Origin: a virus
Length of the DNA: 35,040 nucleotides
IMG/VR virus record: IMGVR_UViG_3300042465_002555
Location: 1-35,040 of that record
Reading direction: 5' to 3' (one strand)
Both the position numbers and the translations under genes were made by a program. The notes below the pieces were generated by a model. It saw only the letters and a list, made by a program, of their open reading frames with translations. It ran no database searches and was not told the DNA's origin. This document shows positions 1 through 8,030 of this stretch, piece after piece; position 1 is the first letter of the stretch, and each line of letters opens with the position of its first letter.

Positions 1-105
1 GAACGGTTTCCTTCGCTCAAATATCTGGGGTGTAAATGTCTGTCTCCAACACGAACACCGAATACGATGCTAATCGCTTTAAATGGAAGCGTTGCCGCGA
101 TGTTA
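1..105. repeat. Terminal direct repeat, left copy
   Basis: Bases 1-105 are identical to 34936-35040. The repeat carries the last 35 bases of terL (stop TAA at 33-35) and the first 70 bases of the portal gene (ATG at 36). A coding junction split this way is what the ends of a circular assembly look like; it is not a typical physical terminus. Unit length is 34,935 bp. It could be a true terminal repeat, but its place inside an ordinary gene junction argues for a circularly permuted or circular molecule. Confidence 0.95.
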
Positions 106-1550
106 TATCTGGCCGCGATGCTTTAATTCAGAACTACGTTAGCAATACACGTTATTCTGGTAGCCTTTATAATCCGTCATTCGATACTAACAATTATCTG
201 CCAAGGCTGACAGGCCAGACGGACGTTGAATATATCACTTATCAGGAACGGGCCGCTTTCTTTAACGCCAGCGCACGAACACTTGACGCCTTTACAGGCA
301 TGATATTTGCTAAAGACCCGATTTACAAGCTGCCGACTGCCATTGAGCCTTACGCTAATGACATTACGCTTGCTGGCGATAACTTGCGTGAGTTTGCCGA
401 GCAGGTTGTTGAGCAACAGATTGCCGTAGGTCGCGTTGGCATCATGGTTGATTATCCAGCCAATGCGCCAACCAACATTACGATTGCCGCTGCTGAAGCT
501 TTAAACATTCGCCCATTCTTGCGTTATTACACCGCTGAAAGCATCATTAACTGGCGCACCAGCTACATTAACGGCGCACAGGTTCTAACGCTTGTGGTGC
601 TTAAAGAAACTGTTGATGTGCAGGAAGATGAATTCACATCCAATCAGGTTGTGCAATACAGAGTGCTTGACCTTACGGAACAGGGCTATCGCGTTCGCGT
701 TATGGATGACACAAACGCGCTGAAAAGCGAGATGTATCCGATACAGAACGGTGGGCCGCTATCGTATATTCCGTTCGTTATCCTTGGGGCTAACAGCGCG
801 ACTGCCACAGTGCAGAAGCCACCATTGCTTGACCTTGTGGATACCAACCTTGCCCACTACCGTAACAGCGCAGACTATGAGCATGGCTTGCACTTTACTG
901 GATTGCCAACCCCATACGTTGCTGGCGTGCAACTTCCAGAGGGAGCAACGCTTGCTGTAGGCTCAATGAGCGCATGGGTATTTCCTGACCCAGCCGCTAA
1001 TGCTGGCTACCTTGAGTTTAAGGGCGATGGCCTAAAGACATTGCGCGAAGCCCTAAAGGACAAAGAGCAGCGCATGGCTGTCTTGGGCGCACGAATGCTT
1101 GCTGACGATAAGCGCACTGCTGAAGCTTTTGGCACGGTCGAATTAAAGACCGCTGGTGAACGCTCTATCCTTGCGTCAATCAGCCGCTCTGCATCTGACA
1201 GCATTACCCGTGCATTGAACTGGATGGCTGAATGGGTAGGCGCACCGCAGGACGTTGAATTTAGCCTCAACACAGACTTTGGCGCAGCGCGTATGGCTCC
1301 ACAAATGGTAACCGCACTGCTTGGCGCTTATCAAGGCGATGCAATGCCGCTTTCAGTATTGTTTGAGAACTTCCAGCGTGGTGAGCTTATTTCGCCAGAC
1401 ATGGAGTTTGAAGAATACGAAGCGCAGTTGGATGACTCTGGCCCATCTTTCACACAAACTGTTTTGGTTGAGGAAGATGAGGAAGATGACAACGACAATA
1501 TGGAGGAACAAACCCTGATGGCTAACATCCGTCAGAGGCTTGGACTCTAA
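36..1550 (+). CDS. Portal protein (DUF4055 family)
   Basis: This 504-aa protein would form the dodecameric ring at the packaging vertex through which terminase pumps DNA and to which the neck attaches. The N-terminal stretch (YDANRFKWKRCRDVISG, residues 9-25, then the RLTGQTDVEYITYQERAAFF region) and the following GVGRVGIMVDYP segment are typical of the DUF4055 portal family in length and order. The C-terminus is acidic (EEDEEDDNDN). The gene starts directly after the terL stop (TAAATG across 33-38), so packaging and head genes are translated as one unit. The next gene also abuts it with TAAATG. The DUF4055 assignment is from motif recognition; the position downstream of TerL supports it strongly. 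Confidence 0.9.
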   Translation: MSVSNTNTEYDANRFKWKRCRDVISGRDALIQNYVSNTRYSGSLYNPSFDTNNYLPRLTGQTDVEYITYQERAAFFNASARTLDAFTGMIFAKDPIYKLPTAIEPYANDITLAGDNLREFAEQVVEQQIAVGRVGIMVDYPANAPTNITIAAAEALNIRPFLRYYTAESIINWRTSYINGAQVLTLVVLKETVDVQEDEFTSNQVVQYRVLDLTEQGYRVRVMDDTNALKSEMYPIQNGGPLSYIPFVILGANSATATVQKPPLLDLVDTNLAHYRNSADYEHGLHFTGLPTPYVAGVQLPEGATLAVGSMSAWVFPDPAANAGYLEFKGDGLKTLREALKDKEQRMAVLGARMLADDKRTAEAFGTVELKTAGERSILASISRSASDSITRALNWMAEWVGAPQDVEFSLNTDFGAARMAPQMVTALLGAYQGDAMPLSVLFENFQRGELISPDMEFEEYEAQLDDSGPSFTQTVLVEEDEEDDNDNMEEQTLMANIRQRLGL

Positions 1551-2579
1551 ATGGCAATCAGCGAGGAAATTGTCACCTCGCTAGTCGAGGCTGTTGCCGC
1601 GCTTAACCAGCGTGTCAATGATGCTGCATCACGCCCAATGATAGCAGGGCCGCAAGGTGAGGCTGGCCCACAAGGTGAGCGTGGCGAAGATGCGCCTCCC
1701 GTTACTGATGAACAAATCAAGGCTGCGGCTGTAGCTTGGCTGGAAGATAACATGACGCAAGCCCTTGATGGCTTGGATGGTAAAGATGGTGAGCAAGGCC
1801 CACAGGGTCGCCCACCAACGGATGAGGAGATACAACTTGCCGTCAATATCTGGTTTGAAATTAACCGTGCTTCACTTGTTGGCCCCGCTGGAAGCAATGG
1901 GAGCGATGGTGCTGATGGTCGTGACGGGCGTGATGGTGTTGATGGCAGGGATGGCGCTACTGGTAATGCTGGCCCCGCTGGTGTTGGCATCGCATTGGTG
2001 GAACAGCGCGATGAAACGTCTTTTTGGATAACGCTTACTGACGGGCAAGAGTTTCAGATTGAATTGCCTGTCGCCAAAGCAAAGCCAGTAAGCACGTTTC
2101 GAGGTGGTATCGCGCCGCCTCTTTATTTGTCGGCCATTGATAAGCAAACACAAACGCACGCTGCAAATACATCTGCTCCAATGGAATTTGACACGATTGT
2201 AGAAAACAATGGCATTACAATTGAAGATAGTGTTCGCGTAGTATTTAGCGAAGCGGGATTATATAACATTCAGTTTAGCGCACAGTTAAACAACGCTGAC
2301 AGTCAAGAACACGATGTTAGCATCTGGTTAGCGCGTGACGGAGTAGCCGAACCTGATAGTTGCGGAGATGTTATTGTGCCTAAAAAGCATGGAACATTTA
2401 ATGGCGCAACAATAGCTGCGTGGAATTATTATTATCGTGCAGAAAAAAATGAATACTTCAGATTGCTGTGGTCTGCACCTAGCACACAGGTTTTTATCGC
2501 TGGGTTGCCAGAAAGAATAAACCCCGTTAGACCAGCAACGCCAGCAGTCATTTTAACAGTTAATAAAGTCTCGCCTTGA
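1551..2579 (+). CDS. Collagen-like protein with C1q/TNF-like C-terminal domain
   Basis: This 342-aa protein has three collagen-type Gly-X-Y stretches at about residues 33-47, 74-87 and 110-147 (GPQGEAGPQGERGED, GLDGKDGEQGPQG, GSDGADGRDGRDGVDGRDG). Short helical linkers separate them. The C-terminal ~150 residues look like a trimeric beta-sandwich of the C1q/TNF type: it begins near FRGGIAPPLYLSA and ends PATPAVILTVNKVSP. Collagen-like repeats in phages usually form trimeric stalks on fibres or head decorations. Here the gene sits between portal and MuF-like genes rather than with the tail fibres, so a head- or neck-mounted fibre is more likely than a tail fibre; that is inference. It starts one base after the portal stop with no clear Shine-Dalgarno, implying coupling. 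Confidence 0.75.
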   Translation: MAISEEIVTSLVEAVAALNQRVNDAASRPMIAGPQGEAGPQGERGEDAPPVTDEQIKAAAVAWLEDNMTQALDGLDGKDGEQGPQGRPPTDEEIQLAVNIWFEINRASLVGPAGSNGSDGADGRDGRDGVDGRDGATGNAGPAGVGIALVEQRDETSFWITLTDGQEFQIELPVAKAKPVSTFRGGIAPPLYLSAIDKQTQTHAANTSAPMEFDTIVENNGITIEDSVRVVFSEAGLYNIQFSAQLNNADSQEHDVSIWLARDGVAEPDSCGDVIVPKKHGTFNGATIAAWNYYYRAEKNEYFRLLWSAPSTQVFIAGLPERINPVRPATPAVILTVNKVSP

Positions 2580-3601
2580 CCGTATCTGACCAACTGCATG
2601 ACCTAATCATCATTCGGCAACTGCTTTTGCAGCGGATTATTGGTGGGCAGGATGCAGCTATAAACAAGCAATTAGACGCTCTAGCTGCGTCGATTGAAAA
2701 GGCGTTAAAGGGTGATGACCTTTCCACATATAAGGGCAAGCGCCTAGCCAAAGCCATTGATGAGCTAAAGGCAATGGTTTCTATAACACCACCAGACCTT
2801 GTTGAATTAGCAAAAGCTGAAGCATCATTCCTGCAAAGCGCGTTTGTGTCGGTAGGCATAGACACGGTTATACCGCCAGCATCCGTGGTGGACACCATTG
2901 CTAAGTCTGCGCTTATACAGGGCGCGACAATAGGCGAATGGTTTAGCAGACTAAACGAGTCGGCAAGGTTTGATATTGAGCGTGCTATCAAGAATGGCGT
3001 AACGCTTGGGCAGACGAATAGAGAAATAGCTAAGGCTATCGTCGGCAATGGTTCTGACAAAGGCCCACAGGCGCTTGCTAAGGCACGGCGCGATGCAATG
3101 GCTATAACCCGCACTGGTGTTCAAACTATTGCAAATGAAGCACGCATGGCTGGCCTTATGGAAAACCAAGACATCATTAAGGCGGTGCAATGGGTTTCCA
3201 CACTGGATAGCCGCACCAGTGATATATGTATTGCACGCGCTGGCAAAACTTGGACATTTCCAGAGTTTAAGCCAATAGGCCATTCTATACCTTGGAACGG
3301 CGGCCCTCCTGCCCATTGGTCTTGCAGGTCAAGCTATGTGCCAATAACAAAGTCATTCGCTGAAATACGCAATGAGCCTGTTGCAAAAGAAATATCACAA
3401 ACAACTCGCGCTAGTATGAATGGGCAAGTTGCTGCTGATTTATCGTTTGACCAATTCTTAAAAAACAAGCCAGCATCATTCGCTGATGAAATGCTTGGTA
3501 AAGGAAAGGCTGAATTGTGGCGCTCTGGTAAAATAACCTTGAGCCAGTTGCTAGACCAGCGCGGCAATCCACTTACACTTACACAATTATCACGCCTATA
3601 G
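2576..3601 (+). CDS. Minor head protein, MuF-like (head morphogenesis)
   Basis: This 341-aa protein carries a Mu gpF-like domain in its second half. The conserved block WVSTLDSRTSDICIARAGK is followed by GGPPAHWSCRSSYVPI, matching the family pattern TLDxRT..C..G...PP.H..CR. Such proteins are minor, portal-associated head components needed for head assembly or ejection. The start is TTG at 2576, overlapping the previous stop (TTGA), the same arrangement seen at terL. The N-terminal half is alpha-helical with no recognised domain. Order portal, accessory gene, MuF, scaffold, capsid is standard for this phage type. Confidence 0.85.
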   Translation: MTVSDQLHDLIIIRQLLLQRIIGGQDAAINKQLDALAASIEKALKGDDLSTYKGKRLAKAIDELKAMVSITPPDLVELAKAEASFLQSAFVSVGIDTVIPPASVVDTIAKSALIQGATIGEWFSRLNESARFDIERAIKNGVTLGQTNREIAKAIVGNGSDKGPQALAKARRDAMAITRTGVQTIANEARMAGLMENQDIIKAVQWVSTLDSRTSDICIARAGKTWTFPEFKPIGHSIPWNGGPPAHWSCRSSYVPITKSFAEIRNEPVAKEISQTTRASMNGQVAADLSFDQFLKNKPASFADEMLGKGKAELWRSGKITLSQLLDQRGNPLTLTQLSRL

Positions 3602-3617
3602 TATTATTGCGCGTAGC

Positions 3618-3704
3618 ATGATAATAAAAGAATTACGCGGAGGCCGTGCCAAAGCGTTACCCGCCCCTGAGGGGCAACATCAGTCCAGAGGACAAACACT
3701 ATGA
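3618..3704 (+). CDS. Possible 28-codon upstream ORF coupled to scaffold gene
   Basis: An ATG at 3618 opens a 28-aa frame (MIIKELRGGRAKALPAPEGQ...) whose TGA overlaps the scaffold ATG in an ATGA quartet (3701-3704). No good ribosome binding site precedes it. It spans a small GC hairpin (gcccctgaggggc, 3663-3675). The overlap may be chance, because the scaffold has its own AGAGGA site. Function unknown. Confidence 0.25.
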   Translation: MIIKELRGGRAKALPAPEGQHQSRGQTL

Positions 3705-4294
3705 GTGAAGAACGGATAGCAGAGTTAGAAGCCGCAATGGAGGCGCTGAGTGCCAAAAACCGCGAACTTCTAGGAGAAGTTAAAATTGCCAGAGCGAAAG
3801 CAAAGGGAGTTGAGATAGACCCAAACGATTTTATGGCGCTTCAAACTGAAAATGAAACGCTCAAATTGCAACTCGATAAAACAGTCAAGGATAGCACAAA
3901 GACGATAGAGACACTGCAATCAAGCCTGACAGAAAAGGATGGCGCACTGCAATCGTATCTAATCGACAATGGGCTAAACGATGCGATGCTAAAGGCTGGT
4001 ATTAAGACTGAATTCATGGCCGCCGCAAAAGCCATGTTGAAGTCGCAAACAAAGCTGATGGCGGACAATGGGCAATATTCCGCACTTATGGGTGAAAAGC
4101 CGCTGAATGAAGCGATTGCTGAATGGGCCGCTGGCGATGAAGGTAAACACTTTGTTTCCGCACCCGCTAACTCTGGTGGTGGAGCCACTGGTGGGACTGG
4201 CAATGGTATGGCTGTAGCACCGAAGGGTAACCTTGGAGGCGACAAGACGCAGCGGACAAACGCAATCAAACAAATGTTCCCTGATTTACAATAA
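3701..4294 (+). CDS. Head scaffolding protein
   Basis: This 197-aa, highly charged protein has a predicted coiled coil at about residues 1-90 (heptad-like runs such as ERIAELEAAMEALSAKNREL and LKLQLDKTV). A Gly-rich linker (NSGGGATGGTGNG) and a short basic/amphipathic tail ending KQMFPDLQ follow. This layout, and its position directly before the major capsid gene, fit an internal scaffold that directs procapsid assembly and whose C-terminal tip binds capsid. Start ATG is preceded by AGAGGA. No protease gene is evident, so the scaffold may exit intact rather than be digested. Confidence 0.8.
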   Translation: MSEERIAELEAAMEALSAKNRELLGEVKIARAKAKGVEIDPNDFMALQTENETLKLQLDKTVKDSTKTIETLQSSLTEKDGALQSYLIDNGLNDAMLKAGIKTEFMAAAKAMLKSQTKLMADNGQYSALMGEKPLNEAIAEWAAGDEGKHFVSAPANSGGGATGGTGNGMAVAPKGNLGGDKTQRTNAIKQMFPDLQ

Positions 4295-4306
4295 GGATTT
4301 TTAATT

Positions 4307-5278
4307 ATGTCACTTTCGCAAATGAAGGTATTTAACGAATACGTAATGCCAGCCACCATCGAGACACTCTCGCAGATGGTTGACAAGTTTAACGCAGCAT
4401 CGAACGGCGCAATCCGTTTGACCACAACTGGCTTTGACGGCGATTTCTATCAAGAGTCGTTCTTCGCTGCCGTGCATAGCGCACAGCGTCGCGTTGACCG
4501 TTATGCTGCACAGGGCGCTGCCGCTGCAACTGACCTTACTCAGCTTCAGTTGAACGGCGTAAAGGTTGCTGGTGGCTTTGGCCCAATCCGCTTTGAGCCT
4601 TCGCAGCTTACATGGTTGCAGAAGCCTACATCGGAAGGCATCGAAGTTGCATCGCGTAACTTTGCTGAAGCACTGATGGCTGACCAGTTGAACACTGCAA
4701 TCGCTGCATTGACTGCTGCAATCGCTAACCAAGGCGCTGCAACTACTGTAGACGTTTCGGCTACTGACCCTGTAACCTATGCCACAATGAACTCGGCCAA
4801 CGGCTTGTTCGGTGACCATTCGTCGAGCATCGTTGCTAACGTCATGAACGGCGCTGCATATCACAAGTTGATTTCGCAGAACCTGACCAACGGCGCACAG
4901 TTGTTCGTTGCTCAGAACGTGCAGGTTGTAGACATCCTTGGCCGTCCAGTCATCGTGACTGACGCTCCTGCGCTGTATACTGCTGGCACGCCTAACAAGT
5001 CGAAGGTTCTCGGCTTGGCAGATAGCGCAGCCATCGTTTATGACGGCGGTGACGTTATCAGCAACATCGAAACCAACAACGGTCAGACCCGTATCGAAAC
5101 AACGATGCAGGTTGATTACACCTTTGGCGTTGCCTTGAAGGGCTATAGCTGGGATGTTACCAATGGCGGCAAGTCGCCAACGGATGCAGAACTAGCAACT
5201 GGCACCAACTGGGACAAGGTAGCGACGTCCATCAAGCACACCGCTGGTGTCTTGGCAATTGGTGACGCTGACGCCTAA
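4307..5278 (+). CDS. Major capsid protein
   Basis: This 323-aa protein lies directly after the scaffold, 12 bases downstream, with an AAGGATTTTTA site. The first 60 residues (VFNEYVMPATIETLSQMVDKF, then NGAIRLTTTGFDGDFYQESFF) are an N-terminal arm. The Ala-rich spine-helix-like region ADQLNTAIAALTAAI follows near residues 120-150. Codon use is the most regular in the window (many GAC, AAC, CGT, TCG), as expected for a highly expressed gene. It resembles the gp13-like major capsid group of HK97-fold proteins. The exact family is less certain than the role. Confidence 0.87.
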   Translation: MSLSQMKVFNEYVMPATIETLSQMVDKFNAASNGAIRLTTTGFDGDFYQESFFAAVHSAQRRVDRYAAQGAAAATDLTQLQLNGVKVAGGFGPIRFEPSQLTWLQKPTSEGIEVASRNFAEALMADQLNTAIAALTAAIANQGAATTVDVSATDPVTYATMNSANGLFGDHSSSIVANVMNGAAYHKLISQNLTNGAQLFVAQNVQVVDILGRPVIVTDAPALYTAGTPNKSKVLGLADSAAIVYDGGDVISNIETNNGQTRIETTMQVDYTFGVALKGYSWDVTNGGKSPTDAELATGTNWDKVATSIKHTAGVLAIGDADA

Positions 5279-5288
5279 GCTATAGTAA

Positions 5289-5316
5289 GGGGGCTGGCAG
5301 TTGATTGCTGGCCCCC
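5289..5316 (+). terminator. Hairpin after the capsid gene (possible attenuator)
   Basis: GGGGGC at 5289-5294 pairs with GCCCCC at 5311-5316; an inner CAG/CTG can add pairs. It sits just after the capsid stop. No long U tract follows (aatctatt), so it may be a weak terminator or an mRNA 3' end stabiliser that sets capsid mRNA above downstream genes. Confidence 0.45.
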
Positions 5317-5335
5317 AATCTATTAGGAGTATTTT

Positions 5336-5626
5336 ATGGCTAAAATCATTTATGAACCGCATCCGATTAACCCTGCACGCAAAGCTAAGTTGCAAGCTGA
5401 GGGATACAAAATCATTGATGCAATCTTTGCTCCTGCTGGCACACCTATCCATGAAAAACTGGATACAGAAGAAGCCGCTATTGAACCAGAAGCTGAACCA
5501 GAAGATACGCTAGTAGCGTATGAGGCTGAAGCAGAAGTTGACGAAGCCGCTGAAGCGCTTGATGAACCCGTTGAGGAATTCATTGTTGAAGTTGCTGCAA
5601 AGCGCAAACGCTCGAAAAAAGGTTAA
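5336..5626 (+). CDS. Small acidic virion-region protein
   Basis: This 96-aa protein begins MAKIIYEPHPINPARKAKLQ, continues with a strongly acidic, low-complexity middle (many Glu/Ala, residues 45-85), and ends basic (AKRKRSKKG). It is preceded by TAGGAGTATTTT. I do not recognise a domain. Position between capsid and the first connector suggests a head-associated or connector-accessory protein; the acidic/basic split could serve DNA or capsid interaction. Function not assigned. Confidence 0.7.
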   Translation: MAKIIYEPHPINPARKAKLQAEGYKIIDAIFAPAGTPIHEKLDTEEAAIEPEAEPEDTLVAYEAEAEVDEAAEALDEPVEEFIVEVAAKRKRSKKG

Positions 5627-5630
5627 TTAA

Positions 5631-6143
5631 ATGGCATTCGTGGTCGAAACAGGTGCAGGGCTTTCTAATGCTAACAGCTACGCCAGCGTTTCGGCTGCGG
5701 ATAGCTACGTTAGTGACCGTGGCATAACGGGTTGGGCAAGCCTGACACAAACAGTCAAAGAGCAATCCTTGGTAAAGGCTACAGATTATCTGGAAGCTAC
5801 ATATCGCGGTGCTTGGAAAGGTAATCGCGTTAGTGAAACGCAGTCGCTGTCGTGGCCGCGATATAACGTAATTGTTGATGGATTTAATTTCCCCGCTAAT
5901 GTCGTGCCAACGCAGGTAGTAAATGCTTGCATTGAAATGGCTATACGGGCTTCACTTGGTGAGACTTTACTTGCTGACCAAGGCCAAAGGGTAAAGCGCG
6001 AAAAGATTGATGTGATTGAGGTTGAATACCAAGATTATTCAGACCCAACGCAGCGTTATCCATTAGTCAATCGCATGGTTATGCCATACCTTATTTCTGC
6101 ATCTGAAAGCGGGTTTGCTGTGGTTAGGCCACTTCGCACATGA
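5631..6143 (+). CDS. Head-tail connector (DnaT-like family)
   Basis: This 170-aa protein begins MAFVVETGAGLSNANSYASV, a start typical of the family labelled putative DnaT-like ssDNA-binding protein in phage genomes. Despite that label it sits in head-tail joining modules and is thought to be the first connector ring below the portal. The WPR motif (LSWPRYNV, around residue 82) and the helical C-terminal half match. The stop overlaps the next start (ATGA, 6140-6143). Confidence 0.7.
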   Translation: MAFVVETGAGLSNANSYASVSAADSYVSDRGITGWASLTQTVKEQSLVKATDYLEATYRGAWKGNRVSETQSLSWPRYNVIVDGFNFPANVVPTQVVNACIEMAIRASLGETLLADQGQRVKREKIDVIEVEYQDYSDPTQRYPLVNRMVMPYLISASESGFAVVRPLRT

Positions 6144-6493
6144 GTAGCCAAGCGCAAACAGCATCACGGCTGCTTGCTAAATATGGCGAAGCTGTGTCCA
6201 TAATCTTTCCTGTATATGGCGGGACAGACCCCATAACAGGCGCAGTTATTGGAACTAACACTAGCACGACGATAACGGGCAAAGGCTATCCAGCACTTTA
6301 TCAAAAAAAGGACGTAGACGGCACAAGCATCAAGGCTGGTGATATACGTTTAATCCTTGAACTAATAAGCACGCCGCCGACTGTTGGTTGCTTGGCATCC
6401 GTTGATAGCACAACGTATCGCATAATGAATGTTCAGCCTATTCGCCTTACTGGTGAAGATGTAATTTACATTTGTCAGATAAGGGCGAACTAA
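6140..6493 (+). CDS. Head closure / head-tail joining protein
   Basis: This 117-aa predicted beta-rich protein lies between the connector and tail-terminator genes. Size and the segment GDIRLILELISTPPTVGCLA are in line with stopper-type head-closure proteins. It is coupled upstream (ATGA) and downstream (TAATG at 6491-6495). Assigned mainly from size, order and fold expectation. Confidence 0.55.
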   Translation: MSSQAQTASRLLAKYGEAVSIIFPVYGGTDPITGAVIGTNTSTTITGKGYPALYQKKDVDGTSIKAGDIRLILELISTPPTVGCLASVDSTTYRIMNVQPIRLTGEDVIYICQIRAN

Positions 6494-6660
6494 TGATACC
6501 TATAGGTGAGCGCGTCTTTTTTCCATCGCACTGGGACTCAGGCATTCTGGACAGCGTGCTATGTGACACGAATAACCATGTGATAGCCTATATCATCATG
6601 CTGGATGACGGTAAGAAGGTGGCTATAGATATGCAACTGGTGGAAGCTTTAGATGAGTAA
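6493..6660 (+). CDS. Small conserved-position protein in the neck region
   Basis: The 55-aa reading begins MIPIGERVFFPSHWDSG; the ATG overlaps the preceding stop (TAATG). A TTG 21 bases earlier is possible but lies within the previous gene. It looks like a small beta barrel, about as long as an SH3-like domain (hydrophobic strands around VIAYIIMLDDGKKVAID). It overlaps the next gene by 8 bases. Function unknown; a neck accessory role is only suggested by context. Confidence 0.6.
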   Translation: MIPIGERVFFPSHWDSGILDSVLCDTNNHVIAYIIMLDDGKKVAIDMQLVEALDE

Positions 6661-7048
6661 TTCCAAAATAGCCGCTGCGCTGGCAACAAAACTTAACACG
6701 TTAAACCTGCCTACCCATTGGGAGAATAGCAGCTTCACGCCTGTTGCTGGGCAAATCTATGTGTCTGAAAGCCTGTTGCAAGGCGCAACCATTCCTATAG
6801 GCATTGCTACGGGTTCAAGCGATGAACTGGGCGGTATATACCAAGTGCTTGTTTACGCGCCTATGGACGCTGGCAAGGGCGCTGGCAGGGCTGTTGCTGA
6901 TACTGTGTCCGCTGCATTTCAGCGTGGCGCTAGATTGACTTACCAAGGCGTTACAGTGACCATCCAAAGCGTTTCACAATCGGCTGCATTTATATCTGGC
7001 GATAGATTTGTTATCCCTGTCAGCATTGCTTATCGTTCATTCTCATGA
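6653..7048 (+). CDS. Tail terminator protein (DUF4128-like)
   Basis: This 131-aa protein has the usual layout: an N-terminal helix (SKIAAALATKLNTL), a GQIYVSESLLQG segment, and a strand-rich C-terminus ending IPVSIAYRSF. This matches DUF4128-type tail terminators, which form the ring closing the tail tube and joining it to the head. The stop overlaps the next start (ATGA). Confidence 0.7.
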   Translation: MSNSKIAAALATKLNTLNLPTHWENSSFTPVAGQIYVSESLLQGATIPIGIATGSSDELGGIYQVLVYAPMDAGKGAGRAVADTVSAAFQRGARLTYQGVTVTIQSVSQSAAFISGDRFVIPVSIAYRSFS

Positions 7049-7422
7049 GCACCTTTAAATTAGACATAAGCAAATTTATTGACAAGACCAGCAAGTCTGC
7101 TGACGCTGAAGTGCGGAAGATATGCTTGGACTTATTGACGGGCATCGTGCTTAAAACGCCTGTAGACACTGGCCGCGCAAGAGCTAACTGGGTCACCAGC
7201 ATTGGTAGCCCAAGCGATAACGTAACAGAGTCAGTAGACCCAAGCGGTTCTTCAACTATTACTGGTTCGTTGGGCGCAATATCCAAAGCAACGGGCAATG
7301 TTTTGTGGATTACAAATAACCTGCCGTATATTTACAGGCTTGAATTTGAGGGCTGGTCAAGACAAGCCCCTGCTGGGATGGTTCGCGTCACAGTCAACGA
7401 TATTACAAGGCAGCTAACATAG
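7045..7422 (+). CDS. HK97 gp10-like neck/tail completion protein
   Basis: This 125-aa protein has the signature segment TPVDTGRARANWVTSIG near residue 38, characteristic of HK97 gp10-like proteins. The region WITNNLPYIYRLEFEGWSRQAP is the typical end of the same family. These proteins act at the head-tail interface or in tail completion. It closes the neck cluster; a likely promoter follows before the tail tube gene. Confidence 0.78.
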   Translation: MSTFKLDISKFIDKTSKSADAEVRKICLDLLTGIVLKTPVDTGRARANWVTSIGSPSDNVTESVDPSGSSTITGSLGAISKATGNVLWITNNLPYIYRLEFEGWSRQAPAGMVRVTVNDITRQLT

Positions 7423-7424
7423 AC

Positions 7425-7453
7425 TTACTTTGTGATAAAAAAAATGCTATAAC
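7425..7453 (+). promoter_or_regulatory. Putative sigma70-type promoter for the tail tube gene
   Basis: TTACTT (7425-7430), a 17-base spacer containing an A8 tract, and TATAAC (7448-7453) lie in the 62-base gap before the major tail tube gene, which needs high expression. The A-rich spacer resembles the A-tract of the early promoters but lacks the ACGC box. Unproven. Confidence 0.45.
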
Positions 7454-7484
7454 AACCAAACCACTTGCAATTGGAGTAATTTAA

Positions 7485-7937
7485 ATGTCTGATATTGTTT
7501 CCTCGGTCGGCACTGTTGTTTCAGTTTCCACCACCGCACCTGCAACTTATGACGCTGCTGGTTTCGGCGCTCTTACTTGGTCAACTTGCGGCGAATTGGC
7601 TGAATTGCCTTCGTTCGGTGCTGAAGCTGCCCTTGCTACACACACCCCGCTGGCTACTGGCATTGTTGCCAAGCGCCGTGGTTCGCTTAACTATGGTTCA
7701 GTAGCTTTGACGATGGCCGTATCTGATACGGATGCTGGTCAAACTGTCCTGCAAGACTCGGCTGAAGCCGCTGCTGGTTCTGACGCCGCTGTTTCGGTTA
7801 AGGTTGTGCTTGTTAATGGCGAAATTCAGTATTTCACCGCACAGGTCATGTCCTACAAGGTCAATGTTGGCAATGCTGACGCCATCACGATGGCTGAAGT
7901 TACGCTGGAAATTGACAACTCGATTATCAAAGTCTAA
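7485..7937 (+). CDS. Major tail tube protein
   Basis: This 150-aa protein is rich in Ala, Ser, Thr and Val with a regular strand pattern and codon use like that of the capsid gene, implying high expression. The ending (DAITMAEVTLEIDNSIIKV) and segment PLATGIVAKRRGSLNYGSV are typical of siphophage tube subunits. It is preceded by TTGGAGTAATTTAA. Its position between neck genes and tail assembly chaperones fixes the role. Confidence 0.82.
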   Translation: MSDIVSSVGTVVSVSTTAPATYDAAGFGALTWSTCGELAELPSFGAEAALATHTPLATGIVAKRRGSLNYGSVALTMAVSDTDAGQTVLQDSAEAAAGSDAAVSVKVVLVNGEIQYFTAQVMSYKVNVGNADAITMAEVTLEIDNSIIKV

Positions 7938-7958
7938 TTAGCTGAAACGCTAGAAGAA

Positions 7959-8011
7959 CTTGGGTAGGCAAATCACTATCCGGCTTGCCTACCCAAGACA
8001 AAAGCCGGATA
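7959..8011 (+). promoter_or_regulatory. Strong intergenic RNA structure, possible pseudoknot or switch
   Basis: A perfect 13-bp stem pairs 7959-7971 with 7985-7997. The last eight bases of its 13-nt loop (7977-7984, TATCCGGC) are perfectly complementary to 8004-8011 (GCCGGATA). The result is either an H-type pseudoknot or two competing hairpins just upstream of the SD of the tail chaperone gene. No U tract follows, so it is not a simple terminator. It may lower chaperone translation or transcription relative to the tube. Confidence 0.55.
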
Positions 8012-8030
8012 TTTAGAAGGATAGTTTCTA

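Noticed and set aside
1547-1990. 147-aa Pro/Ser-rich minus-strand frame
   Set aside because: It is the antisense of the Gly-X-Y repeats of the collagen-like gene; GGN codons read backwards give Pro/Ser/Ala runs. No ribosome site or family likeness.
3841-4425. 194-aa minus-strand frame across scaffold and capsid start
   Set aside because: It crosses two well-supported genes in antisense; hydrophobic Ser/Phe/Cys composition is typical of a shadow frame.
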